From Siphonodentalium dalli (Eukaryota > Mollusca > Scaphopoda > Gadilida > Siphonodentaliidae): a stretch of DNA of 64,000 bases. Of the stretch, positions 11,702 to 25,109 are shown piece by piece; position 1 is the stretch's first letter, and every line of letters starts with the position of its first letter. A model generated the notes under the pieces. That model searched no databases and was not told where the DNA came from. It was given only the letters and a program-made list of their open reading frames with translations. The position numbers and the translations under genes were made by a program. The stretch lies in assembly GCA_032622095.1 (NCBI GenBank), contig CP136069.1, positions 9,750,036 through 9,814,035 on the forward strand, given 5' to 3'.

Positions 11702-12068
11702 TTAACCCTTTACCCAACAGAATGGCCCTGTGCCAATGCATTCTCTTATATATGCGAGTCGACCATAGGTCGCCTCGCATATATAAGAGAATGCATTGGC
11801 TTAACACATTAAAAATTATAAAATTGTCAAAGAATGTAAGAAAAAATGGCAAAAAGTGTTAGGCCAATGCATTCTCTTATATATGCGAGGCGACCTATGG
11901 TCGACTCGCATATATAAGAGAATGCATTGGCACAGGGCATAACTGTAACCATCACAATGTGGTCAAGGAGCCGGTTCCAATGATATCCATATTTGTATGG
12001 TTCTATTGAGACAGGCTGTTGAAGCTTTATTTGGGCGTTTTTGGCCGGTTTGTTGGGTAAAGGGTTAA
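11702..12068. mobile_element. TTAA-flanked MITE carrying two hairpins (intron 5)
   Basis: The element is bounded by TTAA plus the inverted ends ccctttacccaaca / tgttgggtaaaggg. Inside are hairpins at 11732-11800 and 11863-11931, then a right part with 'ccggttccaatgatatcc'. TTAA target sites with CCC…GGG ends are typical of piggyBac-type elements; the assignment is inferred, and no transposase is present. Confidence 0.8.
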
Positions 12069-12134
12069 ACGTATGAACCAACCTTTCGACCTTTAGAGAT
12101 AAATGAACCGAATGTGAGACAATGTCATTATTAC

Positions 12135-12364
12135 CTGGTACCAGTTTGCTATGGTTACACAGCGGGTTGTTGGGCGAATAGCAATTTCTTGATACGATGC
12201 CTCTCTTTCACCAGGGCGACTGAAAGCCATAGCAACCAAGGCTAGAAATTCATCCTTTTGGATTTTCAAGTTGCGTTGCCAGTTGAGTTGGAGGAAGTAT
12301 CGCAACAAGTATATCATGAACCCATTTTCTTTGCCATAATCTTCAAACCATGATTTGTCCATAT
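12135..12364 (-). CDS. ASTE1: ASTE1-like exon 5
   Basis: A 230-nt exon with acceptor CAATATTTTCAG|ATATGG. The two leading bases complete the split codon from exon 4, giving 76 further codons. It contains 'MIYLLRYFLQLNWQ', 'LALVAMAF' and 'IANWYQ', in line with the helical Asteroid C-terminal half. The donor chosen is CAG|GTAATAATG. Reading through would add 13 codons and a stop, which is the alternative end of the protein. Confidence 0.8.
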
Positions 12365-15300
12365 CTGAAAATATTGAAAATGTTGCACACAGGACTCATA
12401 TTTGATCACATAAATAATGAATATGCCAGTGGCACTGTAGCTCAACATGGAGAGGGGATAAGTCTAAGTAATAATAGATGTGAACATGACTGGAGTTTAC
12501 TGATTTTTTTTAGAAAGTCTTGTGCCAATGCATTCGCTTATATATGCATATAAGAGAATGCATTGGCCTAACAAATTTTATTTCATTTGTTAAAAATTGT
12601 TACAAAAGAATGTAAGAACAAAATTTAAAAAATGTTAAAGAGATAATGATAAAAAAAAGATAAAAATTCTTGAAGAATGTAGGAAAATTTTTTAAAGACT
12701 AAAAAGATATGTTTTTTAAAAATTGATAAAGAATGCAAGAACAAATTATAAATGCAAGTGTCAATTAAATGACACCGTAGCTCAAATTTGAGAGGGAATA
12801 ATTACAAAGGTTACAGTCAATAGAGTGATTAGGAATGCGGAAAGTTGAAATGTCTAAGAAATACTAGATTATATGACGATATATATATTAAAATCCAAGA
12901 TGGCATCAGGAGGCCGGCGTTTTCAACAATATTCAAAACAAATTATTGCAAAGTAATTTAGCTTCGTGGCTGCTCGCGTACAAGTCTATTTGTGTTGAAT
13001 AAATTGCATTATGTCTAAGAGTTTCTGAATGACTTGTCCACATTTTTCCTGATTATTTGTTGAAGGTGTAATCTATTTTATGTCTGATCAATGCACCATA
13101 TATACATAAACGTGTATGCAATGTGTCACGGACATTTTGTGCTGATCGACGTAAACTATATTTCTTCTGTTAATATGTTTGATGTGAAAATCCCCGACTC
13201 CCATCCCAGGCATTGGCTCAGAAAAGACACTTTGGCTAGTTTCAAACGGAAGCGCTATCTTCATGGTAAAAATCATATGTTTTAATAAATAAAGCTTCAA
13301 CAGCCTAAAATATCTTCGGTCTGTCTCAATAGAACCATACACATATGGATATCATTGGAACCGGCTCCCTGACCACATTGTGATAGTTACAGTTATGCCC
13401 TGTGCCAATGCATTCTCTTATATATGCGAGTCGACCATAGGTCGCCTCGCATATATAAGAGAATGCATTGGCCTAAAAAAAATCTTTTTTTAACACTTTT
13501 TACCATTTTTTCTTACATTCTTTAACAATTTTATAATTTTTAATGTGTTAAGCCAATGCATTCTCTTATATATGCGAGGCGACCTATGGTCGGCTCGCAT
13601 ATATAAGAGAATGCATTGGCACAGGGCCCTTCTGTTGGGTAAAGGGCTAAACTATTTTACATCTGATGGTGTCCAAAAGATGCACCAGATAATTATTTCT
13701 GTCTGCAGTAATTTCAACTAACAACTGAAGAACTCGTATTTAGCGCAATATAAACCATATATACGAACCTGTTGTAATTTATGTGAATATATTCGAATAA
13801 AGTAAAATATAAATACAATTACATATTTTAATTGAGGTCCGTGTGATCCGAAATGCGAATACGAGAGGGTCCGTATGAGCCAACCAGGGTCCGTGTGAAC
13901 AAGGGTCCATATCATCTGCATACAGACATGAATATAATTATGCGATTAAGATTCCAATCGAAATTCAACCATCAAATTAGCATGTGACGTTAGTTGTATA
14001 TACGCTGTTAACATTACCTGCATCTTTATCCGTATGTGTCATTATACGATGAAACGTCTTCAGATTCTCGCTAACCTCATGCATTAGAGGAAGGTTCCAT
14101 TCTTCTGTCACTTGAACCTGTAACAAACATGACAAGTCAATACAATACATAGATATTTTTTTTACCCTGTGCCAATGCATTCTCTTATATATGCGAGTCG
14201 ACCATAGGTCGCCTCGCATATATAAGATAATGCATTGGCCTAACAATTTTTTACAATTTTAATAATTTGTTCTTGTATTCTTTAACAATTTAATATTTTC
14301 ACCCATACAGAGCCCCAGACAAACATGAGCAGACGACACTCTTCTATGCTTGCTTCTATATATGTGTGGGGCTCCCTGCAGGGTAATGGATGTTTTTTTT
14401 ATTTTATGTCCTAAAAATTGTAAGAAACATTTATTTAAAAAACATGATAAAAACTTGTTAGGCCAATGCATTCTCTTATATATGCGAGGCGACCTATGGT
14501 CGACTCGCATATATAAGAGAATGCATTGGCACAGGGTAAACAAACATGACAAGTCAATACAATACATAGAGTTGTTTAGATATAGTGTACTTAATCGGAC
14601 GCCCAATCTGTAGAAACCTGTAAGACTTCGATATTGGCATATTATTCGGCAGTGAGACATGTTCGCATATTGATCCAAAATAATTAAAGGGATACTGTAC
14701 CAAAATATTGTTGTTGGTTTCTGTAGTCTCTGAGTCGGAGAATAAGGTAACAATGTTTCTATTATTTGAAAGTCTGTTGAGTACGAAGTAGTGTTACGGA
14801 TGGCAAATTTACCGGAATGCAAAAATACAAATTGTCGTTGTCGAGTAATTTTTGTACATTTTTCAACCAAATGTATCAAATAAAAGTTATATTATATGCA
14901 TACTAGTTCCACATACTCATTTACGTTATTGTATCGTCACTAGTCAGTGAGTGGCTTGAGTTTTCTCCCCGTATCAACATAATGTGTTAAACGATTGTGT
15001 GTGCCATGGGTTTACCAATCCACTATCCCTCAATTAATTAGATTACGCCTTGTACACGGAAATTCGTAATTTAATTTACACCATTTTATGGCTCCAGTCA
15101 TAAATTAAATTTATATCAAATTATTAACTTTGATCTTAAGATAGCCTATTAACCTGAGCGTTTACAAAATACATCTTCGACTCAAATTACTTATGTTTCT
15201 ATATATTATCGATATTAGATCGTTGTTATCACCGGAAATTTATTGAAAATGGCGTACAGTACCCCTTTAATATTCATCTCACTGTCCAATGAGGATGCGT

Positions 15301-18300
15301 AATTCCCGGACAAAGGAATAACAATGAGAGTTCATTTCCAACTGCCGAACGCCGAGGACGCGATGTGACTGTCTGTTGTGGTGTTTTCATTGTTGAGTAT
15401 ACAAAAGTCTTGAAATAATTTCAACTTCGTGGAGGAATCTGTTATTCCCAGACTGTAATGATCGAGGCCCGAGTGTTACAAACCAAATAAGTGGACAGTA
15501 TATAATCAACTTGAATATTTTCCACTTTTTCCAAGGCATATTTACCAAATTCAACAATATACTTAATACTGTGTAAAGAGTAACTTTGCAGTTGTAATTT
15601 GGCCTCAGTTTCTCGTGTAACTGTCAGAAACAAATTATGTCACCAAGAATTATATAGGGATATTCTCAATTATATAGAGATATTCTCAATTATATAGGGA
15701 TATTCTCAATTATATTGAGATATTCTCAATTATATAGGGATATGCTCAATTATATAGAGATATTCTCAATTATATAGGGATATCCTCAATTATATTGAGA
15801 TATTCTCAATTATATAGGGATATTCTCAATTATATAGGGATATTCTCAATTATATTGAGATATTCTCAATTATATAGGGATATTCTCAATTATATAGGGA
15901 TATGCTCAATTATATTGAGATATTCTCAATTATATAGGGATATTCTATATTATATAGGGATATTCTCAATTATAGAGGGATATTCTCAATTATAGATGGA
16001 TATTCTCAATTATAGAGGGATATTCTCAATTATAGAGGGATATTCTCAATTATATATGGATATTCTCAATTATATATGGATATTATCATCTGGAAAACAG
16101 GTTTGCCAAAAATATCTGGATTTTCCCTGAATCAGGAGTAAAGCTTTAAATATCTGTCCGAAATCTGATCCAGGTCTGAGAATAAGGTTCCGGACATTTG
16201 CAGAATGAGGTCCACTGAGGGTGAATTTAGTGACGTTGTGGACCTCATGGCCTCATCTCCTATGGGAGACATAGACTCATATTTAAGTTCCCTGATGGTG
16301 AATATTGTGATGTGCACCTATTGGGAACCTCGATTATGCACTAAAAGGAAAAAGAATCTTTGCGAAAAAGAAACTAATTTGAAAGTAAAGATACTTTCCA
16401 GAAAAGATGAGGCCTGGGCTGAATGCGGGCTATCGTCACCAAATTAACCCCCTGGGGACCTCATACTGTAAATGTCCGCACCTTATTCTCATGCCGCTCA
16501 TTGACCGTAACATTATTTAGTGTAAATACCATTTAACCCTATACCCAACAGAACGGCCCTGTGCCAATGCATTCTCTTATATATGCGAGTCGACCATAGG
16601 TCGCCTCGCATATATAAGAGAATGCATTGGCTTAACATATTAAAAATTATAAAATTGTCAAAGAATGTAGAAAAATATTTTTTTTAGGCCAATGCATTCT
16701 CTTATATATGCGAGGCGACCTATGGTCGACTCGCATATATAAGAGAATGCATTGGCACAGGGAATAACTGTAACCATCACAATGTGGTCAATGAACCGGT
16801 TCCAATGATATCCATATTTGTATGGTGTTATTGAGACAGACCGAAGATATTTTAGGCTGTTGAAGCTTTATTTGGGCGTGTTTGGCCGGTTTGTTGGGTA
16901 AAGGGTTAATTATTGGTAATGTAATATTTACTACCTTGGTAAACACTTGTATATATAGTGTTTGATTTCATTTAGACGTGTATAATATACACTCAAGGTT
17001 ATGAATATTCTATATCAGCTCTCGGACTAGATCATGCCATGAATCCCTACTCTGGCTAACGCACGTTGAGATCATATTCCACTAGTGCAAAGCATGGGAA
17101 CGTTTTGAAGTTTTGACAGGGAACCTTATAAAGTTGAAAAAATAACGCGGGGAAAATAAATCTTAGTTATTATCTGTTCCTTAATAATGTACTTCACTGT
17201 AGGTGAATGTTCCAACTCAGAATTTCACGATTTAATTGACTTTGTGAGGGATTTTGCTTCGCGTCGCTTACAATTATGGAATTTATCCTGGGTTAATTAA
17301 TTCAAAATTTATTGCGATATCGGCTCACAAAAGCCATGAAAAAAATGTACCTACAGCGAAGTACATTGTTAAGAAACAGATACTAACTAAGAAATATATA
17401 TATGAAGTCAAAACTTCAAAACGTTCCCAGGTTTTGTACTGTGGAATATGATCTCTACGGGCGTTAGCCAGAATAGAGATTCGTGGCATGATCTACTTTC
17501 GGATCACAGTTGAACTAAGTTTTTACATAATATAAGACGTCACTACAATTCTACATGAACCGAATAAGTCCTATATTATCAGTTAATCCAAGCTTAGCTG
17601 GGATACTTACATCAACCCTATCAAATATCCTTGTTAAACTTTTCCCATATTCGGTGACCGTCTCGTTTCTTGGAAGTAGCATCTTGTACACGTGGGACCT
17701 GAGGTCAGCCAACAAGCCCTCAACACAATAACCACGATCTTCTAATATGATGTGGCGCCAATGGAATTTATGGTGCATTGCCATCAAATCTGCTGGGTAG
17801 GCTCCGCTTTCAATCTGCTTGCGAATAATGCCTGTCGTGTCATCGCTATATTCAGATTTGTGTTGTTCGTCTAGTTTCAGGTTATAAAAATATCGGGAGT
17901 GTAGTACTGCTGCCTTGAAAGCGCTGTCGCTCCTCTAAAATTAGCAATAACCATAGTGTAAACAATATTTTATTCTCAAAAATAGAATATCACTTATAAT
18001 ACATAATATAAGGACATTAACCCTTTACCCAACAGAACGGCCCTGTGCCAATGCATTCTCTTAACACATTAAAAATTATAAAATTGTTAAAGAATGTAAG
18101 AAAAAATGGTAAAAAGTGTTAAAAAAAGATTTTTTTTAGGCCAATGCATTCTCTTATATATGCGAGACGACCTATGGTCGACTCGCATATATAAGAGAAT
18201 GCATTGGCACAAGGCATAACTGTAACCATCACAATGTGGTCAATGAGCCGCCGGTTCCAATGATATCCATATTTGTATGGTTTTATTTAGACAGACCCAA

Positions 18301-19157
18301 GATAATTTAGGCTGTTGCAGCTTTATTTAGCCGTTTTTGGCCGGTTTGTTGGGTAAAGGGTTAACAACTCAACATTAGGGAACGGGATTTGGTGGTAAGC
18401 CAATGGCTTATAGATGACCATTTCCTTGGTATATTTATTACATGATTCCCCCCTTATTCCATTCAAAAACCCATTCTATAAATAGTGCCAGGTGACCTTT
18501 GACTTCCGGGTTGTCGTCTGTTTACATTCTCAAAATACTATGGCTTCCAACATTTTTCCAACAAACTATAATGAATGAAGAGTTTGAAAAGTTATGTCAT
18601 TAAATATACGCCATTAAGTACACCAAAGAGTCATTATTTATCTGGGACTATTTATTTACGCGGGCAAACAACGCATAGTTAAGCGAAACGTCATCGCATG
18701 CCTTATAGAAGCCAATGTTAGTTTTGCGTCAAAGGCTCGGTCCACACCTAATTTACTGGACGAGTTTTGTAAATTCCGCTATAAACTGGGGACGAGTTAT
18801 ATAACCTCTATATATTGAATCATGGTTTGATTGCCTCTCAAAGTCTCAATAATGAATTGCCTGTCCCACAAGCAACCGCGACCTATCACGTGGCCAATTG
18901 CCGTATGTCCACCCGCACACACAATCACATACCTGGCATGCATGCATGAGTATATACGAGAGCACAATTTTGTTTAGGCTTATGGTTCACGCTTTACGGT
19001 TCATAACAATATTATGTCAGTTAAATCGTTTGTTATCATCAATGAACTTTTGTTGTGCGGCGATGAATATGTCAGCATTTTTGGTATAAGATATATCTGT
19101 AGACCCATATTGTAATATTTTGACCTCCAAGTCCGCATTTAGATTAGCTAAACAACG

Positions 19158-19242
<85 letters not shown>

Positions 19243-22200
19243 CTCTCTCTCTCCCCTCTCTCTCTCTCCCCTCTCTCTCTCTCTCTCTCTCTCGATCGAT
19301 CGATCGATCCCAATTCTCCACAATCGCAAAATGGACTATTATTCAAACAGGTCATATTCCAGGTCACTGCAGTTCATTCACAGGCGACAGTGGTAGATTT
19401 AGCTTGGTCTTCGGTACACTGTAATTAAGATTGGATGGTGATTTGATAGCGTTCCGTGGAGTATGGATGCAAGTCTGTCTGACATTTACACACATAGTAT
19501 GAAGGACCCAGTTAATCCATGTATTATACGCCACATAACACAACAAAATACACATCCATTCCTTATATTTACACTCAACTTGAATTAAGAGAGCATTTAA
19601 CGCCCCTTATGTCCGATATGACAGTAAATAATGTTACCTCCATGCATTCAATATGAACACAAGTTGGGGTTGGCGCTCGATGTCACAACCGACAGATTAC
19701 AATTGTACATGAATCATAGGGGGTTGTGGTGTCTCAAAATGTCAATTATTTGACATTTCATCCCTAAATAAAGTTCAAATATTTTAAAATATGCTGTTTT
19801 AGACCAAAATGTTATTATTTTCCCCACTTCGGTTAGGATTAAAGAACAGAACATCACCGAGACTTAAAAGGATACTGTACACTAAATCCGGCTATTTATG
19901 GGACCATCTTCTTTATACTCAACAGAATATATGCAACTAATACATGAATCTGACCAATGGATTCGTGCAAAACTCGAGTCATTAACTGATTTTCATTATA
20001 ATTACCATGTTGTTTGCATCATTCATTTACATAAGTGTATTATTCACTAATCCGCGGGTCCAATATATTCATTTGTTACATATATTCTGTTGGGACTCGA
20101 GTATAATAGGAGACGGTCCCATTTTTGGCCATATTTAGTTTGCAGTTCCCCTTTAATCTGGTCTAATTTGACGATAAAATACCAGAATAATGAATTATTT
20201 GAAAAGCATGCAGATATACAAACGTTTCAAGAAAACCGTTGAGACTAAAGTTCCCTTTGCCTATTTATTGATTGGTATTGTTCATGGTATTGTGAAGTAT
20301 AATTAACTGACAGTAATAATGAGTGACATAATCTTACGGAATCACATTACTGCCCGATAGATTTTTGTTAACAGTCGGAAAAATCAAAGATGAACTCCCA
20401 TAAAATATACATAGAGGCCATTTTATCGCTTCAGGTGGTAAGGTGTGTGTCACTTAAAATAATTCGGTTGAATATAACGAAAGTTTAGTCAGAATTTAAC
20501 CCAAAGTTTAGTCAATCGAATCCGACTAAACGTTCGGTTAGAGTTGTGAACTGAACTATTTGGTTTAGAAACGAGAGGCCGATCACGATCGGCAGATGTT
20601 AAACCCATACCTTGGATATAGTGATTAGCTATTTCAGCTTGGACGCTAAAATCCATAAGCCATAAATCCATAAGCCATAAACAGGATCAAATCCAAATTC
20701 GAATTTTATATGTATTTTGGTTTAGAAACTCACATACCAAATATGGTTTCGATCAGATCATTTTGTTTTGAGTTATTGCAGAAAGTGTGAATTCGAAGTC
20801 GAAGAAGGGCCATAACTCCGTACAAACATTCTGATCAAACCCATATTCGAAGGGTACTGGGACGTTTGCCTGATTCCAAGTAACATGTTGGTGAGACTTA
20901 TTACTGAGACAATATACATTAAAATTATGGGGCTTTCAAAAAGTCTCATGAGCCTGAAAACAGTTCCACCAAATACCACTCGTAAAGACAGACATAAAGA
21001 CGACTGACGCCAACCCATGACAATAGCTTTCTTCGTCACGTTAAGCTAAAAGTGGCCAAAATCATAACAACAATCAGCTTACCATTTCGGATGATAGAAA
21101 TCCAGTATCACCGACGCTGTTAAACTGTCTGACCTTATCAGCTATCCTCGAAATCTCTATGTATCCTCTGATGATGTTCTTTATGTATTTCTTCATAAAC
21201 CCGCTTGTGAAGTCGTTTCCAGCAACAATGCTCAGTTCAATCAATTGGCTTGGTCCACTCAGCTGTGGCAATTGAATCAACAGTAGAACAAATGCCAAAA
21301 TCATTACAGCAATCGTCGTGTGATGCGTTATGACGGCGTGAGGACAATGAACGTTTGTGTGCATGTGATGCGTTATGTCGGCGTGCGGACAATGAACGTG
21401 TGTGTGCGTTTGTAGCGTTATGCCGGCGTGAGGACAACGAACGTTTGTGTGCGTGTGATGCGTTATGACGGCGTGCGGACAACGAACGTGTATGTGCGTT
21501 TGTAGCGTTATGACGGCGTGAGGACAACGAACGTTTGTGTGCGTGTGATGCGTTATGACGACGTGGGGACAATGAACGTTTGTGTGCGTGTGACGCGTTA
21601 TGACGACGTGGGGACAATAATAATAATTATTCTTGTAACGCGCCTATCCCCGTGATAGTGGGCCCTAGGCGCTGGACAATTATTACCCCAATGAACGTTT
21701 GTGTGCGTGTGACGCGTTATGGCAGCGTATGGACAATGAACGCGTGTGTGCGTGTTGTGCGTTATGACGGTGTGAGGACAACGAACGATCGTGTGTGTGT
21801 GACGCGTTATGACATCGTGGGGACAATGAACGTTTGTGTGCGTGTGATGAGTTATGACGGCGTGAGTACAATGATCGTTCGTATGTGTGATGCGTTATGT
21901 CGACGCGATGACAATGAACGTTTGTGTGCGTGTGATGCGTTATGATGACGTGAGGACAATGAACGTTTGTGTGCGTGTGATGCGTTATGACGGCGTGTGG
22001 ACAACAATGAACGTTTGTGGGCGTGTGATGCGTTATGACGGCGTGTGGACAATGAACTTTGTGAGCGTGTAATGCGTTATGACAGCGTGGGGACAATGAC
22101 CGTTTGTTTGCGTGTGATGCGTTATGACGGCGTGTGAACAATGAACGTTTGTGTGCTTGTGATGCGTTATGACAGTGTGTGGACAATGCACGTTTGTGTG

Positions 22201-25054
22201 CGTGTAATGCGTTATGACGGCGTGGGGACAATGAATGTTTGTTTGCCTGTGATGCGTTATGACGGCGTGTGGACGGTCAACGTTTGTGTGCGTGTGACGC
22301 GTTATGGCAACGTATGGACAATGAACGCTTGTGTGCGTGTTGTGCGTTATGACGGTGTGAGGACAATGAACGATCGTGTGTGTGTGACGCGTTATGACAT
22401 CGTGGGGACAATGAACGTTTGTGTGCGTGTGATGAGTTATGACGGCGTGAGTACAATGATCGTTCGTATGTGTGATGCGTTATGTCGACGCGATGACAAT
22501 GAACGTTTGTGTGCGTGTGATGCGTTATGATGACGTGAGGACAATGAGCGTTTGTGTGCGTGTGATGCGTTATGACGGCGTGTGGACAACAATGAACGTT
22601 TGTGGGCGTGTGATGCGTTATGACGGCGTGTGAACAATGAACGTTTGTGAGCGTGTAATGCGTTATGACAGCGTGGGGACAATGCCCGTTTGTTTGCGTG
22701 TGATGCGTTATGACGGCGTGTGAACAATGAACGTTTGTGTGCTTGTGATGCGTTATGACAGTGTGTGGACAATGCACGTTTGTGTGCGTGTAATGCGATA
22801 TGACGGCGTGTGGACAATGAATGTTTGTTTGCCTGTGATGCGTTATGACGGCGTGTGGACGGTCAACGTTTGTGTGCGTGTGATGCGTTATGACAGCGTG
22901 TGGACAATGAACTTGTGTGTGCGTGTGATACGTTATGACGGCGTGTGGACAATGAACGTTTGTGTGCGTGTGGTGCGTTATGACGTCGTGAGGACAATGA
23001 ACGTTTGTGTGCGTGTGATGCGTTATGACAGCGTGTGGACAATGAACGTTTGTGTGTGATGCGTTATGCCAGCGTGTGGACAATGAACGTCGGTGTGTGA
23101 TGCGTTATGACGGCGTGAGGACAATGGATGTTTGTGTGCGTGTGATACATTATGACGGCGTGTGGGCAATGAACGTTTGTTTTTGTGTGATACTGTATGA
23201 CGGCATGAGGACAATGGACGTTTGTGTGCGTGTGATGCGTTATGTAGACGTGGGGACAATGAACGTTTGTGTGCGTGTGATGCGTTATGACATCGTGCGG
23301 ACAATGAACGTTTGTGTGCGTGTGGTGCGTTACGACGGCGTGAGGGCAATGAACGTATGTGTGCGTGTGATGCGTTATGACAGCTTGTGGACAATGAACG
23401 TTTGTGTGCGTGTGGTGCGTTACGACGGCGTGAGGACAATGAACGTATGTGTCCGTGTGGTGCGTTATTACGGCCTGAGAACAATGAGCGTTTGTGTGCG
23501 TGTTATGCGTTGTGGCGGCGTGAGAACAATGGACGTTTTTGTGCGTGTGATGCGTTATGATGGCTTGGGGACAACGAACGTTTGTGTGCGTGTGGCGCAT
23601 TATGACGACATGAGTACAATGAACGTTTATGTGCGTATGCTGCGTTATGACGGCGTGAGGACAATTAACGTTTGTGTGCGTGTGATGCGTTATGGCGGCG
23701 TGAGGACAATTAACCTGTGTGTGCGTGTGGCTGATGTTGGTGTGGATGCGTCGACGATTGGGCGAACCAAATTATGTGCAATTATTTGTGACGAATGTAA
23801 AAAAAAATCTATGACTTCCATCTAGATGTGACCCCGAAGATCTTGATGGGGATGCGTCTGGGGGAAACAACTCACGTTTTCGAGGATATAAATAAGATAT
23901 AGTCTAATTCTGTTTGTTATGTTTTTGTATTTATTACACCCCCTTATTGTCCCTAGTAGTCCAGTGCATTTATGAGAAAAAAATGCCAAACCCGGAACTA
24001 ATTGCAACAGAATTTTTTTTTGCTGGAATAAGTAAATAAACCCTCAATAAACAACATACTAAAAATCGGCAAAAATCGGAAAAAGGGAAATTGGTGAATT
24101 TCGTGAAATAAATTTGGGGAAACTTGGTCAAATCATCAATTTATGAATTTTCATGGATGTATATAAGACCAATCAAATTCACAAATCCTACAAATAGGAT
24201 GCGTATTGTGTCGTCCTCAGTTTCCTGAACCCAGTACTGAAAACCAGTCCCAGATTCATTACGTATTTTTCGAGTTGTGTGCCTTCAAAAACGCAAGTTT
24301 ACCTGATTTCGGCCCATTTTCGGGGCCTCACTTTCCAAGAATGAGCATTGCCTTATTTATGATTAATTATTAAAAAAACTAGAACAAATTGAAGGGATTT
24401 TTCACTGTTTTAGTAATTTCCTCACCAGATTAAACACAAAATACGATTAATATGTGCATCTATAATTAAGAAGAAGATTATATTCTCAAACAAAATGTGT
24501 GTTCCATTGCAATATTTGAGGTCATGTAACTCAATAATTTAATACCCATATGCCATGCGTTTCTTATAACATTTTAAGTATGTTGGATTGAACAAATTGT
24601 AAAGGTATTAACAGGACATTATTTAAGAAAATCAACTTATGGCCCTTTGAATACTTAGTCAGCTGGTTTCCAAAGATGCCAGTTTGAGGCATTTTTGTCC
24701 ATTCTAAAAGGTTTTGGGCCATAAAAACAAAAAACAATGGGTGTTTTAATGTGTAAAATTATTTGAACTTTCCTCCCACAACACTTTAGTGATAACAAAT
24801 TAGCCTTACATTGGTTATGCCATAGTATGTCACTAGATTTCTTTCATTTTTCAGGAAACTGACTCCAAATTTTAACGTTGGTATAGGGGTAGGAAAAATC
24901 ACAAAATGCAATCTTATCACCAAATTACAGGCATTTCAGACACAATGTTGTTTTCTTCCAGTTTGTGTACATTCCTGTTGCTTTATAAAACTGCTTAATA
25001 CGTTATCGGACGTTGATTTAGAATTTTATGGTTATCTATATCTATATTTGCGAA

Positions 25055-25109
<55 letters not shown>

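Noticed and set aside
14259-14879. 206-codon minus-strand frame
   Set aside because: It runs through two hairpins and AT-rich spacer of a palindromic element; no protein family likeness.
15443-15633. Exon-like minus-strand frame with 'TRETEAKLQLQ' after a GACAG acceptor, in intron 3 of the ASTE1-like gene
   Set aside because: It resembles part of the Asteroid C-terminal region but is out of phase with exons 3 and 4, which join perfectly without it. It could be a remnant duplicate exon.
21237-23825. Long open frames (up to 268 codons) on both strands over 21.2-23.8 kb
   Set aside because: They are translations of a 45-bp repeat whose length is a multiple of three. Frames are open on both strands, and unit variation does not favour synonymous sites.
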